Notes: a model not told the origin generated them from the letters alone. DNA of 64,000 nt from Zhengella sp020637775 (GCF_041397485.1 NZ_JAWKWO010000001.1:62001-126000), one strand, 5' to 3'; positions 1 through 9,658 are shown, numbered from the stretch's first letter. Program-made: numbers and translations.

Positions 1-3000
1 TCAGCCAGTTCGCTCCGGTTTCCTCCAGATCGGCGATCTCACCGTCGAGATAGAGGCGGGCCACGCCGCCACCGAAGGTAAAGGCTGCCTCATGGGTTTC
101 ACCCGCAGCGATGCTGTCGCGCGCGACCAGGGTGTGTGACCTGTCCGTGGTCTGGAAACGGACGACAAGATCGTCTCCCTGCACATACATCGTCAGGTGG
201 CCGCCATCCTGGTAGCCGTATCCGTCACGCGAGAACAGGGTGTCGCGGTCGCCATCGGTATCGTCGGGCGTGAAGCGGACCAGCACGCTGGCTTCGGCCA
301 GCGCGAATGCCGGCGCCGACACTTCCTCATGGTATCCGCCTGAACGCGAGACGGTGAGCGGTCCATCGAGCGCAAACACCTGTCCCGCCTTCAGCGCGGC
401 AAGATCGACATTCCCGACTGTCAGCGCTTCGTTGCGCAACACCCCGTCCTGCAAGTCCTGGCCCAAGAGACCGTTCAGCCAGTCGGCGACGGTGGAAACC
501 GATGCATTCCTGTCGCCGTCCTCGTTGAGGAAGCGGCCGCGATCGATCTCGAACCCGATATGATAGATGCCGTCGGCAACCGTGTTGACGGCATTCCTGC
601 CGAACAGTTCGGAGACCGCGCCATCGCCCTGGACGAGGTGAAACCCGGTTTCCGCGCCCTCCTCGTCATCCCCGTGCAATCCGGTGAACAGCGCCAGCGT
701 CTGCGTGTCGGACCGGATATACTGGTTGATGTCGTAGATGTCGAAGGTGGAAATCGTGCCATCATTGGCCGCGCCGGTGGCTTTTATGGCCGTCAGGATG
801 ATGGCGTTGAGACCATCGGCAGCCTCGGCGCCGGCGCGGATATCGGATGTGGAAATGCGCTGCTGCAAGCGATCGTCGTCCGTGATCGTGTCCACCAGGA
901 TGTCGAGCCCGGTTCCGCTGCTGCCATGGACATAGGGGTTGACGGTGGACGCGGCCGCCAGCGCGGCCATGTCGGTTTCCGACAAGAGGCTGTCGAGCCA
1001 CCCGGCGACGGTCTGCAGGGATGCATTGGCATTGCCGTCCTCGTTCAGAAGCCGGTCGCCGCGAATCTCGAACCCGATATGGTACAGGCCGTCGGCAACG
1101 GAATCGATGGCGTTCGAACCGTATAGCAGGGTCGTCGCCCCGTCCTTCCGGACGAGGTGGAAGCCCGTTTCCACGTCGTTGGCGTCATCGCCATGGGCTG
1201 CCATGAAGGCATCGAACCGGGCCGCGTCCTCGCGAATATAGCGGTTGATCTCATGAATGTCGGCGGTCCGGATGGTGCCGTTGACGGCCACCCCGGTCCC
1301 GATGATCGCCTCCACGATCAACGCGTTGAGTTCATTTGCTGCTTCGGCGCCGCCACGGATATCGAATTCGGATATCCGCGCCTCGAGACCGGGATCGTCC
1401 ATAATGACGGAAACCAGGTGATCGAGGCCGGTACCCGTGCCGCCCGGGGATGGTGCGTTTCCGGTGGCCAGCGTCCCGGCCTGAAGATCGGCGGCGAGCA
1501 GTTCATCGAGCCAGTAGGCGACTGTCTGGACGGAGGCATTGCGGTTGCCATCCTCGTTCAGGAACCGGCCGTTCTCCACTTCGAACCCGATATGGAAAAT
1601 GCCGTCGAACACCGTGTCGAGGGCGTTTTCGCCGAACAGAAGGGTCTGGCCGCCATCGTTCTGCAACAGGTGATAGCCTGTTTCCACGCCATCCTCGTCA
1701 TCACCATGCGCGGCGACGAAGGCATCAATGCGGGTGGGATCGGAGCGGATCCACTGGTTGATGGCCAGGACATCGGAGGCCGTGATGGTGCCGTCATCGG
1801 CCAGCCCGTATGTCGCGATGCCATCGAGGATCAACCGGCTGATCGCCATGCCGGCATCGATGCCCTCGACCTGCCCTGATGTCGCGACGTTGCGCTCGAT
1901 GCCCGGATCGTCGAACACGATGCCGGCCAGGAGGTCAAGCCCGGTGCCGGTTGTCGCGACGGCGAGCGGATCCGCATCAGCGTTGAACAGCGCGCCGGTG
2001 CCGTTGGCCGCGGCGTCGAGATCCTCCGAAAGCAGGGAGTCGAGCCACCAGGCAATGTCTTCCAGGGAGGCATTGCGGTTGCCGTCTTCATTGATGATGT
2101 TCCTGCCTTCGTAACCGAAGACGAGATGATAGATGCCGTCAAAGACCGTATTGACGGCATTGTCGCCATACATCCGGGTCTGCGCCCCGTCGCTCTGCAC
2201 CCGATGGAAGCCGGTCTCGATTCCTTCCTCATCGTCGCCATGGAAGGCGATGAAGGCGTCTGCCCGATTGTCGGCGATCCAGTCCGACAGGTCCCGAACG
2301 TCATCGGCCGTCAGGCGGCCGTCATTGCCAAGTCCGGTGGCCCGGATCGCCTCGACAATGATGTGGTTCATGCCGTCGGCGGCGGCGGCTCCGCCGGCCA
2401 CTTCTTCCGGCGGCAACCGCCTTGCAAGGCCGACGTCATGGACGATGACATCGATGACCGCGTCGAGGCCGGTTCCCGTCGAGCCTGCCGGCAGGCTGGC
2501 GGACGCGGCCGGCGCACCAGCCAAGGCGGTAGCCTGCGGCACGGCGCCGGTAAACGCCTGAATTTCGGCACTGGAAAGCGCCTTGTCGAAGACGGTGACG
2601 TTTGAAACCCGTCCATCATGGGGATCGGCGGTCCAGTCCGGGCGACTGGCGCTGCGCGCCCAGATGTTCACGCCAATGCCGATCTCCCGGTCATTGCCCT
2701 CCCAGGTCGCGGAAGCAGCCTCGGCGTCAAGACGGACGCCGTCGAGATAGAGCGTTGCCTCCTTGCCATCGAAGGAGAAGGCCAGCGCATGGGTGCTCCC
2801 CGGCTCCACCACATCCCTGGCTTTCAGGTAGACGGATTCGCTGTCCGTCTGGAAGCGGATGTGGATGTCATTGCGCTCGACCCAGATGGTGGTGTCGCCG
2901 CCGGCGCCAAAACCGCTGCCGTCCTTGGAAAAAAGGACGTCGCGTCCGCCATCCTCCGGCGTGTCGGCAGTGAAGTCGAAAACGAGCGTTCCGGCCTCCA

Positions 3001-5212
3001 GTTGCAGTTGGTCCTGGTGACCGGTGACGACGTAGCCCGTACCATTGTCCACATCAACGTCACCCTCGTGCACAAACACGATATGCGCGGCAAGGGCGTC
3101 GAGATCGACATTCAACGGATCGGCATCCGGATTGCGCAAGACCCCACTGACAAGATCGTCCTTCAGCAATTCATTGAGCCAGAAGGCGACCTGGTCCACC
3201 GAGGCGTTCCTGTTGCCATCCTCGTTCAGGAACCGGCCGCCTTCGATCTCGAAGCCGATGTGGTAAATGCCGTCCATCACCGTGTCGATGGCACTGCGCC
3301 CGAAAAGCGTGGTCCGGCTGCCGTCGTCCTGAATCAGGTGAAAACCGGTTTCCACACCGGCCTCATCGTTTCCATGCAACGCGACAAAGCTTGCCAGGCG
3401 CGCGGCGTCGGCGCGGATCCACTGATTGACGTCATGCAGATCGATCCCGGTTATGACACCGTCATCGGCAGCGCCGACGGCCCTGATGCCCTCCAGGACC
3501 AGCGCGTTGAGGCCATCGGCTGCCGCCGCTCCACCGGCGATCTGCGACGTGGCGATGCGCAGTTCAAGGCCCGGATCGGCATTGACGATGTCGACCAGCG
3601 CGTCGAGACCGGTTCCGGTCGTGCCCGTCACGAACGACATGACAGCGCCATTTGCAAGCGCGCCCATGTCACTGTCGCTCAGCAGCCCGTCGATCCATGC
3701 CGCCACATCCTCGACCGTCTGGTTCCTGGCACCGTCCTCATTGAGGAAACGCCCGCCATCGATATCGAAGCCGAAGTGATAGATGCCGTCGGCAACCGTG
3801 TTGACGGCATTCTCTCCGTAGAGCCGTGCAACCGCCCCGTCGTCCTGAACGAGGTGGAAACCGGTCTCAACACCGTCCTCGTCATCGCCATGGGCATCGA
3901 TGAATTCCGCCAGGCGCCCGGCATCCGAGCGCAGCCAGGTGTTCACATCACGCATGTCGGCTGCCGTGATTCGGCCGTCATTGGCAGCACCGGTCGCAAA
4001 AAGGCCGTCGAGCAGAAGCTGGTTCAGGATGTTGGCGGCCTGCGCACCGCCTGCGATGTCGCTGACCGCGATCTTCCGGTCCAGGCCGATATCGGTCTCG
4101 ATGATATCCACCAGCACATCAAGCCCGGTGCCGGTCGCGCCGCCTGGCAGCGGATCGACAGACAGGTTGACCAGAGCGCCCTGCGCCAGATCCGGATCAA
4201 GCAGATTGTCGAGCCACGCGGCCACCGTCGTCACGGAGGCATTCCTGTCGCCGTCCTCGTTGAGAAAGCGGCCTTTCTCGATCCCGAAACCGATGTGGTA
4301 GAGACCGTCGGCAACCGTGTTCACGGCGTTGGCGGCATACAGCCGCGCGCTCGCGCCATCCCCTTGCACAAGATGGAAACCGCTTTCCGTATCGCCATCG
4401 TCGTCGCCATGCAGCGCCATGAATTTTTGCAGCAGGACCGCATCGGAGCGAATCGCGGCATTGATCTCGTAGACATCCGCGGCGCTGATCCTGCCGTCAT
4501 TGGCCAGCCCCCTGTCGCGGATGATATCGATGATGATCGCATTGATATCCGATGCGGCTTGCGCGCCGTCCCGGATTTGCGATGTCGATATGCGATGCGA
4601 AAGGCCGGGATCCTGCACGATGATGTCGATGAGTTGATCGAGGCCGGTTCCGGTGCGTGACACGGCGAGCGGATCGGCATCGGAGGCCAGAGCCCCGCTG
4701 CCCTTGGCGGCCTGTGCAAGGTCGTCTTCGAGGAGTTCGTTCAACCACCAGGCCAGCTTTGCCAGCGAGGCATTCCGGTTGCCGTCCTCATTGATGATGT
4801 TGTTGCCGTCATAGCCGAAGACGAGATGGTAAAGCCCGTCGGCGACCTGATTGACCGCGTTGCTGCCGAAAAGAATGCCGGATGCACCGTCGCCCTGCAC
4901 CAGATGGAAACCCGTCTCCACGCCATCCTCGTCATCCCCGTGAAGCTGGATGAACTTGTCGGCATGGTGGGTCCGGATGTGGTCTGACACATCGCGGACG
5001 TCAGCCGCGGTGATCAGCCCATCATTGCCGATGCCAAGGGCGCGAATGCCCTCGACAATGATCTCGTTCATTGCATTGGCCGCCGCGGCGCCGCCATGAA
5101 TCTCGGCCGGGTCGATCCTGGCGCGAAGGCCGTCGTCCTGGAGAATGATCGTGACAAGCCGGTCAAGGCCGGTTCCGGTCGTCGGATGAATTCCGGCTGC
5201 TGCAAGTACCAT
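1..5212 (-). CDS. Giant repeat protein with LamG-like domains (C-terminus off window)
   Basis: One uninterrupted minus-strand frame runs from ATG at 5212 to the window edge (1,737 codons), with an in-frame TGA at 5237-5239 just upstream and an AGGGA ribosome site about 10 nt before the ATG. Eight repeats of ~173 residues begin with the motif TGTGLD at residues about 12, 187, 360, 532, 912, 1088, 1259 and 1432. Each carries a GGAxAA segment, an Asp/Asn-rich DGxITAADV loop resembling an EF-hand or dockerin loop, HGDDExGVETGFHL, NAVNTVADGIYHIGF and NEDGNRNAS. LamG/concanavalin-like beta-sandwich segments follow repeat 4 (about 711-885) and repeat 8 (from about 1608). There is no N-terminal signal peptide, which suits type I export by a C-terminal signal outside the window. 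Acidic loops suggest calcium binding, and LamG suggests glycan or surface adhesion; both are inference. Such repeats may accompany catalytic domains in very large alphaproteobacterial exoproteins, so an enzymatic C-terminus is possible. Confidence 0.85.
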   Translation of the reverse strand, partial: MVLAAAGIHPTTGTGLDRLVTIILQDDGLRARIDPAEIHGGAAAANAMNEIIVEGIRALGIGNDGLITAADVRDVSDHIRTHHADKFIQLHGDDEDGVETGFHLVQGDGASGILFGSNAVNQVADGLYHLVFGYDGNNIINEDGNRNASLAKLAWWLNELLEDDLAQAAKGSGALASDADPLAVSRTGTGLDQLIDIIVQDPGLSHRISTSQIRDGAQAASDINAIIIDIIRDRGLANDGRISAADVYEINAAIRSDAVLLQKFMALHGDDDGDTESGFHLVQGDGASARLYAANAVNTVADGLYHIGFGIEKGRFLNEDGDRNASVTTVAAWLDNLLDPDLAQGALVNLSVDPLPGGATGTGLDVLVDIIETDIGLDRKIAVSDIAGGAQAANILNQLLLDGLFATGAANDGRITAADMRDVNTWLRSDAGRLAEFIDAHGDDEDGVETGFHLVQDDGAVARLYGENAVNTVADGIYHFGFDIDGGRFLNEDGARNQTVEDVAAWIDGLLSDSDMGALANGAVMSFVTGTTGTGLDALVDIVNADPGLELRIATSQIAGGAAAADGLNALVLEGIRAVGAADDGVITGIDLHDVNQWIRADAARLASFVALHGNDEAGVETGFHLIQDDGSRTTLFGRSAIDTVMDGIYHIGFEIEGGRFLNEDGNRNASVDQVAFWLNELLKDDLVSGVLRNPDADPLNVDLDALAAHIVFVHEGDVDVDNGTGYVVTGHQDQLQLEAGTLVFDFTADTPEDGGRDVLFSKDGSGFGAGGDTTIWVERNDIHIRFQTDSESVYLKARDVVEPGSTHALAFSFDGKEATLYLDGVRLDAEAASATWEGNDREIGIGVNIWARSASRPDWTADPHDGRVSNVTVFDKALSSAEIQAFTGAVPQATALAGAPAASASLPAGSTGTGLDAVIDVIVHDVGLARRLPPEEVAGGAAAADGMNHIIVEAIRATGLGNDGRLTADDVRDLSDWIADNRADAFIAFHGDDEEGIETGFHRVQSDGAQTRMYGDNAVNTVFDGIYHLVFGYEGRNIINEDGNRNASLEDIAWWLDSLLSEDLDAAANGTGALFNADADPLAVATTGTGLDLLAGIVFDDPGIERNVATSGQVEGIDAGMAISRLILDGIATYGLADDGTITASDVLAINQWIRSDPTRIDAFVAAHGDDEDGVETGYHLLQNDGGQTLLFGENALDTVFDGIFHIGFEVENGRFLNEDGNRNASVQTVAYWLDELLAADLQAGTLATGNAPSPGGTGTGLDHLVSVIMDDPGLEARISEFDIRGGAEAANELNALIVEAIIGTGVAVNGTIRTADIHEINRYIREDAARFDAFMAAHGDDANDVETGFHLVRKDGATTLLYGSNAIDSVADGLYHIGFEIRGDRLLNEDGNANASLQTVAGWLDSLLSETDMAALAAASTVNPYVHGSSGTGLDILVDTITDDDRLQQRISTSDIRAGAEAADGLNAIILTAIKATGAANDGTISTFDIYDINQYIRSDTQTLALFTGLHGDDEEGAETGFHLVQGDGAVSELFGRNAVNTVADGIYHIGFEIDRGRFLNEDGDRNASVSTVADWLNGLLGQDLQDGVLRNEALTVGNVDLAALKAGQVFALDGPLTVSRSGGYHEEVSAPAFALAEASVLVRFTPDDTDGDRDTLFSRDGYGYQDGGHLTMYVQGDDLVVRFQTTDRSHTLVARDSIAAGETHEAAFTFGGGVARLYLDGEIADLEETGANWL
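421..5185 (-). repeat. Protein-coding repeats: two 900-residue super-units, each four repeats plus LamG
   Basis: The TGTGLD starts of repeats 1-4 and 5-8 are offset by 900, 901, 899 and 900 residues. The array is therefore a duplicated block of four repeats plus one LamG-like domain, not eight independent copies. Repeats 1 and 5 share the private variant YHLVFGY-NIINEDGN and a WWL motif, where the other repeats have YHIGFEI-GRFLNEDGN. Repeat lengths vary only between about 171 and 176 residues. Confidence 0.85.
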
Positions 5213-5497
5213 CGCGCCTGCTTCCCTGTTTCCGCATCACTTGGCCCCGGCAGGGAAAGCCTAGGCGCCTCAAAGACGCCACGGCAACCTCTTGCGCCCA
5301 ATATCAGAAACGAAGCATGAATCGGGTTGATGGTAAATTGTGTAAACTTAAGTGCAAGATCTCGAATACTGATGATATTCCAGTGAAATTCCTTTTTTTA
5401 ATGCATCTTCAAGCCATCTTTTCTTGGTTTATCGATGCCTTGTCCTGTTGTCAGCGGCCCCGTCCCGGCACGCCGCTACTCGCTCCGGCAGGCTTGC

Positions 5498-6187
5498 TCA
5501 GTGCTTCACGTCCTTGTCCTGCAGGCCGTAGCTGGAGAAGCCCGCCATGGTCTCGGCGATCTGTTCGTCCGACAGAACGACCGGGCCGCCGATCTGCAGC
5601 GCCTGCCAGTAGAGCCGGGCCAGCATTTCCAGTTCCACCGCCAGCCACATGGCCTTTTCCAGCGACGGGCCGACGGCGATCATGCCATGATTGGCCAGAA
5701 GGCAGCCATTGCGCCCTTCAAGCGCCTTGACCGCCTCTTCCGACAGTTCCTTCGTGCCGTAGCGGGCATAGCCGGAGCAGCGGATGGTCGGTCCGCCAAA
5801 GGCGGCGATCATGTAGTGGCCGGCGGGGATCTCCCTGCGCGCCAGAGCCAGCGTCGTGCAATAGGGCGCATGCGTGTGCACGATGGCGTTGACGTCCGGC
5901 CGGGCGCGCATGATGTCGAGATGGAAGCGCCATTCCGTGGATGGTTTCAGCGGGCCATCCCAGGAGCCATAGTCGCGCTCCAGCGGCATGGCGGCGATCA
6001 TGTCCGGTGTCAGCGCCTCATAGGGCGTGGCGCTCGGCGTGATCAGCATGTGATCCTCCCGGCGAACGGAGATGTTGCCCGCCGTGCCGTGATTGAGGCC
6101 ACTGGCATTCATGCCAAGGCAATGGTCGATGATCGACTGGCGGATGGCGGTTTCTTCGGCATTGTCTGTCATGGTCTGTTCCATCAT
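5498..6187 (-). CDS. Class II aldolase/adducin family protein
   Basis: Resembles L-fuculose-phosphate or ribulose-phosphate aldolases and epimerases, zinc enzymes that act on short sugar phosphates. Visible motifs are GLNHGTAGNISVR near the N-terminus (phosphate/substrate loop), STEWRFH with a candidate catalytic Glu, HTHAPYC with the paired zinc histidines, and LLANHGMI with the third histidine. The frame is open up to ATG 6250, which overlaps the upstream stop as ATGA. That would add a basic, low-similarity leader, so I prefer ATG 6187 (6172 is also possible); none has a strong ribosome site. It is the last gene of the catabolic operon, after the GpsA-like gene. It would plausibly cleave or isomerise the phosphorylated intermediate made by the kinase and dehydrogenases. 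The exact substrate cannot be read from sequence. Confidence 0.88.
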   Translation of the reverse strand: MMEQTMTDNAEETAIRQSIIDHCLGMNASGLNHGTAGNISVRREDHMLITPSATPYEALTPDMIAAMPLERDYGSWDGPLKPSTEWRFHLDIMRARPDVNAIVHTHAPYCTTLALARREIPAGHYMIAAFGGPTIRCSGYARYGTKELSEEAVKALEGRNGCLLANHGMIAVGPSLEKAMWLAVELEMLARLYWQALQIGGPVVLSDEQIAETMAGFSSYGLQDKDVKH

Positions 6188-6246
6188 TGCGGATTTCTTC
6201 GCATCCCGCCTGAATGGCGGGCGTGAGCGCTTGCGCGCCGGCTGCC

Positions 6247-7299
6247 TCATGCGGTGTGATAGTTCTCAAGGGCGACCCGCAGCGCGTCGCCGCATGTCAC
6301 GGCAGCGACAATGGCATTGGCCAGCGGCACCTGGTCCGCCGGCAGCGCTTGTGCTGCTGCCATGGCCGCAAGCGGCGCCTCGAGCGAGGCTGCGACCAGC
6401 GTGCCTTCCACCGTCTCTCCCTTCAGTGGTCCCTCCATGGCCTGCGCATAGGTCAGGCCTTCACCCAGAAGCCGGCCGAGACGGCTGTTGCGGCCGGCCT
6501 GGGTGGTCACGTGGAGGTCGCCGAGACCGGCAAGTCCGTAGGCCGTCGACGGATTGCCGCCCGAGGCGGCGACAATGCGCGCCAGTTCCGTGACAGCCTG
6601 GTTGAAAAGACTGGCAGTTTCGTTGTTGAGGCCTGCCCCGTTGACAGCGGGTTGCGACGGCGCCCGGCCGGACGGAACGGACACGCCGATGGCGTAGAAA
6701 TTCTTCAGGGCCGCGCAGATCTCCAGCCCGGTCAGGTCATCGGTATGGGCGAGATGATAGTAGTCCGTGGACAGGACCGCAGCCCATTTCGCCGCCAGCG
6801 TCTGTTCCGTGAAGCCGAGGATGGCTGACGTCTGCCGGCGAACGGCCAATTCCCCGGCTATGCATGGCCCGCCGACCGCGCCGATAGGGCCATGTGCCAC
6901 CCCTCGCCTTGCCAGTTCACGCTGCACGAATTCAGGCAGGGTTTCGACCCTGTCGCGGGTTTCCGCTATGCCCTTCGTAAGAAGCACGATCGGCGCCTCA
7001 CCCGTGGCGCATTCCGTCAGCCGGTCGATGGCCCAGCCGATGCCGGGTGTCGAGACGCCGACAACGATCAGGTCGGCGGGCCGTGCCAGCGTCGCGGCCA
7101 GTTCGCTGACCGGCAGCGGCGTGACATTCGCGCCGATCTCCGCCTTCAGCCGTGGATGGATGCGGCCGGCCTGCATCGCGGCGACAAGATCGCCGTCAAG
7201 ATGCGTGCCCACGAGGTCCACCGTCATGCCGTTGTCGGACAGCGGCGTGGCGAAGGCCGTGCCCATGACGCCCGCACCCAGTATGACGACCCTTGGCAT
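6247..7299 (-). CDS. GpsA-family NAD(P)-dependent glycerol-3-phosphate dehydrogenase-like protein
   Basis: At 350 residues it is close to the usual GpsA length. The N-terminus has the Rossmann loop VILGAGVMGTAFA. TKGIAE, ALKNFYAIGV (the family's catalytic Lys) and GLAGLGDLHVTTQAGRNSRLG are recognisable GpsA signatures. The family interconverts sn-glycerol-3-phosphate and dihydroxyacetone phosphate. Its place between an FGGY kinase (one-base TGATG overlap) and a class II aldolase (ATGA-type junction) suggests a catabolic paralogue acting on a related polyol phosphate rather than the phospholipid biosynthetic enzyme. That is inference; no gene symbol is given for this reason. Confidence 0.85.
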   Translation of the reverse strand: MPRVVILGAGVMGTAFATPLSDNGMTVDLVGTHLDGDLVAAMQAGRIHPRLKAEIGANVTPLPVSELAATLARPADLIVVGVSTPGIGWAIDRLTECATGEAPIVLLTKGIAETRDRVETLPEFVQRELARRGVAHGPIGAVGGPCIAGELAVRRQTSAILGFTEQTLAAKWAAVLSTDYYHLAHTDDLTGLEICAALKNFYAIGVSVPSGRAPSQPAVNGAGLNNETASLFNQAVTELARIVAASGGNPSTAYGLAGLGDLHVTTQAGRNSRLGRLLGEGLTYAQAMEGPLKGETVEGTLVAASLEAPLAAMAAAQALPADQVPLANAIVAAVTCGDALRVALENYHTA

Positions 7300-8834
7300 C
7301 AGCGGCCTCCCACGAAACGGTCAAGGCCGGCATAGACGGGTTTCAACCGGTCATAGAGCCCTTCATAGACGGCGTAGAGTTCGTCATAACGCGCCCTTGC
7401 CAAAGGATCAGGCTCGGAAACGGCCACGATCTTCCCTGTCATCGCCGAAGCTGCCTCTTCAAACCCCGGATACCAGCCCGCGGCGACCGCCGCGCAGACG
7501 GCGGCGCCCAGCGACGATGCTTCCACGGTCTCCGACCGTTGCACGGTCTTGCCGGTCACATCGGCGAAAATCTGCCGCCAGACCTGCGATGCCGCGCCCC
7601 CGCCGATGGCGACGTAGCGCTCGACCGACTGGCCAAGCGCCGCTTCTGCCGCGGAGGCCGACAGGCGCAGTTCCAGTGCCAGTCCCTCCATCAGCGCCCT
7701 GAACATGTGGGCGCGCGAATGCGCCCCCGACAGGCCGACAAAGGCGCCGCGCGCCGATGAATCCCAGTAGGGTGACATCACGCCCTGCCAGTAGGGCACC
7801 ATCAGCAGGCCCTGCGAGCCGATCGGCACGCCGGCGCTTTCGCGTTCCAGACGCGCCAGGATTTCGCCCGGCGTTCCGGGTTCGCCCGCGCACATGGTTT
7901 CCAGGAACCAGTTGACTGTGAATGTGCCGGCGCGCACGCAGGCCTCGTAGTAATAGCCCTCGCCCGTCGGCCCGCCCATCGTGCGCCATGCAAGCTGGTT
8001 GAGGTAGGCCGTGCCGTAAATGCCGGAGACGAGCGCGGTGCCGATGTTGAGATAGGCCGTCTGCGGCGTCAGCGCGGCACAGCCGAGGCCGGCAAGCTGG
8101 CCGTCGCCGCCGCCGGCCACCACCGGCGTGCCCTCGGGAAGGCCGGTTTCGGACGCAACGGCGGCGGACAGCGTTCCCAGAACCGTGCCGGGCCGTTCGG
8201 GCTCCGGCAGGCGGGTGGCATCAATGCCGGCCGCGGCCATGATCTGCGGCGACCAGCGCTTGGCCTCCTGGTCGAACAGGCCGAGCGGATCGGCGCTCGC
8301 CCAGCTCGTTGCCCAGCGGCCGGTCAGCCGAAACGTCAGATAGCCATGGACATCGGAAAAGAAGTCCGTCGCGTCATGGCGTTCCGGCTCGTGGCGGCGC
8401 ATCCAGTAAATGCGGTTGACTGCAGGAATGACATCGACCGGCTTGCCGGAAATGCGATGGATGGAGGGCGTGCCGTCGGGATCGGTGCCGACGGCGTTTG
8501 CCAGTTCGTCCACCACGGGCCGGGCGCGATCATCCAGCCAGACCATGGCGGGGCGGACAGCGGAACCGTCACGGCGAAAGATGCCGAGTGTCTCGCGCTG
8601 GTTGCTGATCGACACCGCCCGGATGCGGCCGGGATCGACAGCGGCGGTAACCTGCGCCAGCGCCGTGCGCGTGGAGGCCCACCAGTCTTCCGGATCCTGT
8701 TCGTACAGGTTCGGCTCCGGGCTCGAAAGCGGGATTTCCGCCCGCCCCTCCGCCACCGCATGCCCCTCCGGTGTCCAGGCAATGGCCTTGGTGGCCGTGG
8801 TCGAGGAATCGATGCCGATGACAAGATCGCTCAT
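7299..8834 (-). CDS. FGGY-family carbohydrate kinase
   Basis: A 511-residue kinase of the xylulokinase/glycerokinase superfamily. The N-terminal phosphate loop GIDSSTTATKA starts at about residue 7. SISNQRETLG, VVAGGGDGQLAGLG, and the C-terminal adenosine motif IGGGAASQVWRQI followed by EASSLGAAVCAA are typical of FGGY domains 1 and 2. It would phosphorylate the imported sugar or polyol in the cytoplasm. The start ATG overlaps the stop of the HAD gene as ATGA, and the stop overlaps the next start as TGATG, so translation is tightly coupled. Xylulose, ribulose, erythritol and glycerol kinases share this fold, and substrate assignment needs comparison of the full operon. Confidence 0.92.
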   Translation of the reverse strand: MSDLVIGIDSSTTATKAIAWTPEGHAVAEGRAEIPLSSPEPNLYEQDPEDWWASTRTALAQVTAAVDPGRIRAVSISNQRETLGIFRRDGSAVRPAMVWLDDRARPVVDELANAVGTDPDGTPSIHRISGKPVDVIPAVNRIYWMRRHEPERHDATDFFSDVHGYLTFRLTGRWATSWASADPLGLFDQEAKRWSPQIMAAAGIDATRLPEPERPGTVLGTLSAAVASETGLPEGTPVVAGGGDGQLAGLGCAALTPQTAYLNIGTALVSGIYGTAYLNQLAWRTMGGPTGEGYYYEACVRAGTFTVNWFLETMCAGEPGTPGEILARLERESAGVPIGSQGLLMVPYWQGVMSPYWDSSARGAFVGLSGAHSRAHMFRALMEGLALELRLSASAAEAALGQSVERYVAIGGGAASQVWRQIFADVTGKTVQRSETVEASSLGAAVCAAVAAGWYPGFEEAASAMTGKIVAVSEPDPLARARYDELYAVYEGLYDRLKPVYAGLDRFVGGR

Positions 8835-9655
8835 GGTGCCGTCCCTTCCCTTCCCCCGGACTTGCGCGCCGCAAGAAGCCGGTCCGCGATTTCACGAAAG
8901 CCGGTGCCGCCCCTGCCCTTAGTCAGCCATTTGGGCGGCGTGGCAATCTGGGTCCTGAAATCAAGTACATTGGCCACGCCACAGGCATTGTCGAAGAAGC
9001 CGAACATGGGCTGGTCGTTCGGGCTGTCGCCGACAAAGGCGATTTCGGCGTTCCGGGCGGCAATGTCGATGCCCAGGATGTCCTGGGCGAAGGTGCGCGA
9101 CATGGTCAGCTTGTCGTAGTCCCCGAACCAGCCGTTGACGTGAATGGAGGAAACCTTGGCCACGGCCCCCTCCTCCTCGAAAATCGACTTGATGCGCGCC
9201 ACGTCGGTCTCGGGCAGAGGGTCCACGTCCTCGCAGAAGTCGATTGCCAGGTCGGCCAGCCGGAAGGGCTGATCGGCGGAAATGGCGGCGCCGGGAACCT
9301 CTGCGGCGATGCGCTGCCGGATGCGATCGAACCTGCCCGGATCGGCCAGATGGGCCTCGACGGCGGGATGGGCCTTGCGGATCATCTTCCGGGCTGCGTG
9401 GTCATAAGCATAATAGAAGGCGCCATTCTCGCCCACCACGCCGGCAACCGGCCAGAAGCGGGCGACCATGTCGCACCAGCCCGCCGGTCGGCCGGTGATC
9501 GGGGCAATGGCGATCCCTGCCTCGTGCAGGTCTTCAAGCGCCTGATATGCCGTGGCCAGGAGACGGCCTTCCGTGGTCACCGTGTCGTCGATATCGGTGA
9601 AAAGCACCGTGATGCCGGCGGCGACATCATCGGGCATGTCCGCGACGGGCCGCAT
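8831..9655 (-). CDS. HAD-superfamily phosphatase (Cof/sugar-phosphatase-like)
   Basis: A 274-residue HAD hydrolase. Motif I is LFTDIDDTVT (nucleophile Asp and acid/base Asp), motif II is PITGRPAGW, motif III probably uses the Lys in YDKLTM, and motif IV is FVGDSPNDQPMF. A C2-type cap lies between motifs II and III, as in mannosyl-3-phosphoglycerate or sucrose-phosphate phosphatases. The gene starts 3 bases after the upstream dehydrogenase stop and overlaps the kinase by 4 bases. In an uptake operon it could remove phosphate from a dead-end or regulatory sugar phosphate, but no substrate is evident. Confidence 0.85.
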   Translation of the reverse strand: MRPVADMPDDVAAGITVLFTDIDDTVTTEGRLLATAYQALEDLHEAGIAIAPITGRPAGWCDMVARFWPVAGVVGENGAFYYAYDHAARKMIRKAHPAVEAHLADPGRFDRIRQRIAAEVPGAAISADQPFRLADLAIDFCEDVDPLPETDVARIKSIFEEEGAVAKVSSIHVNGWFGDYDKLTMSRTFAQDILGIDIAARNAEIAFVGDSPNDQPMFGFFDNACGVANVLDFRTQIATPPKWLTKGRGGTGFREIADRLLAARKSGGREGTAP

Positions 9656-9658
9656 CGT

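Noticed and set aside
2618..4660. Plus-strand 680-codon open frame
   Set aside because: It is antisense to the repeat gene, mirrors its 173-residue periodicity, and has no protein-family motifs; it arises from codon bias on the coding strand.
5213..5497. Possible small gene in the AT-rich gap before the repeat protein
   Set aside because: No frame with a ribosome site and protein character. It is more likely the promoter region of the giant gene; no clear -35/-10 pair could be chosen.
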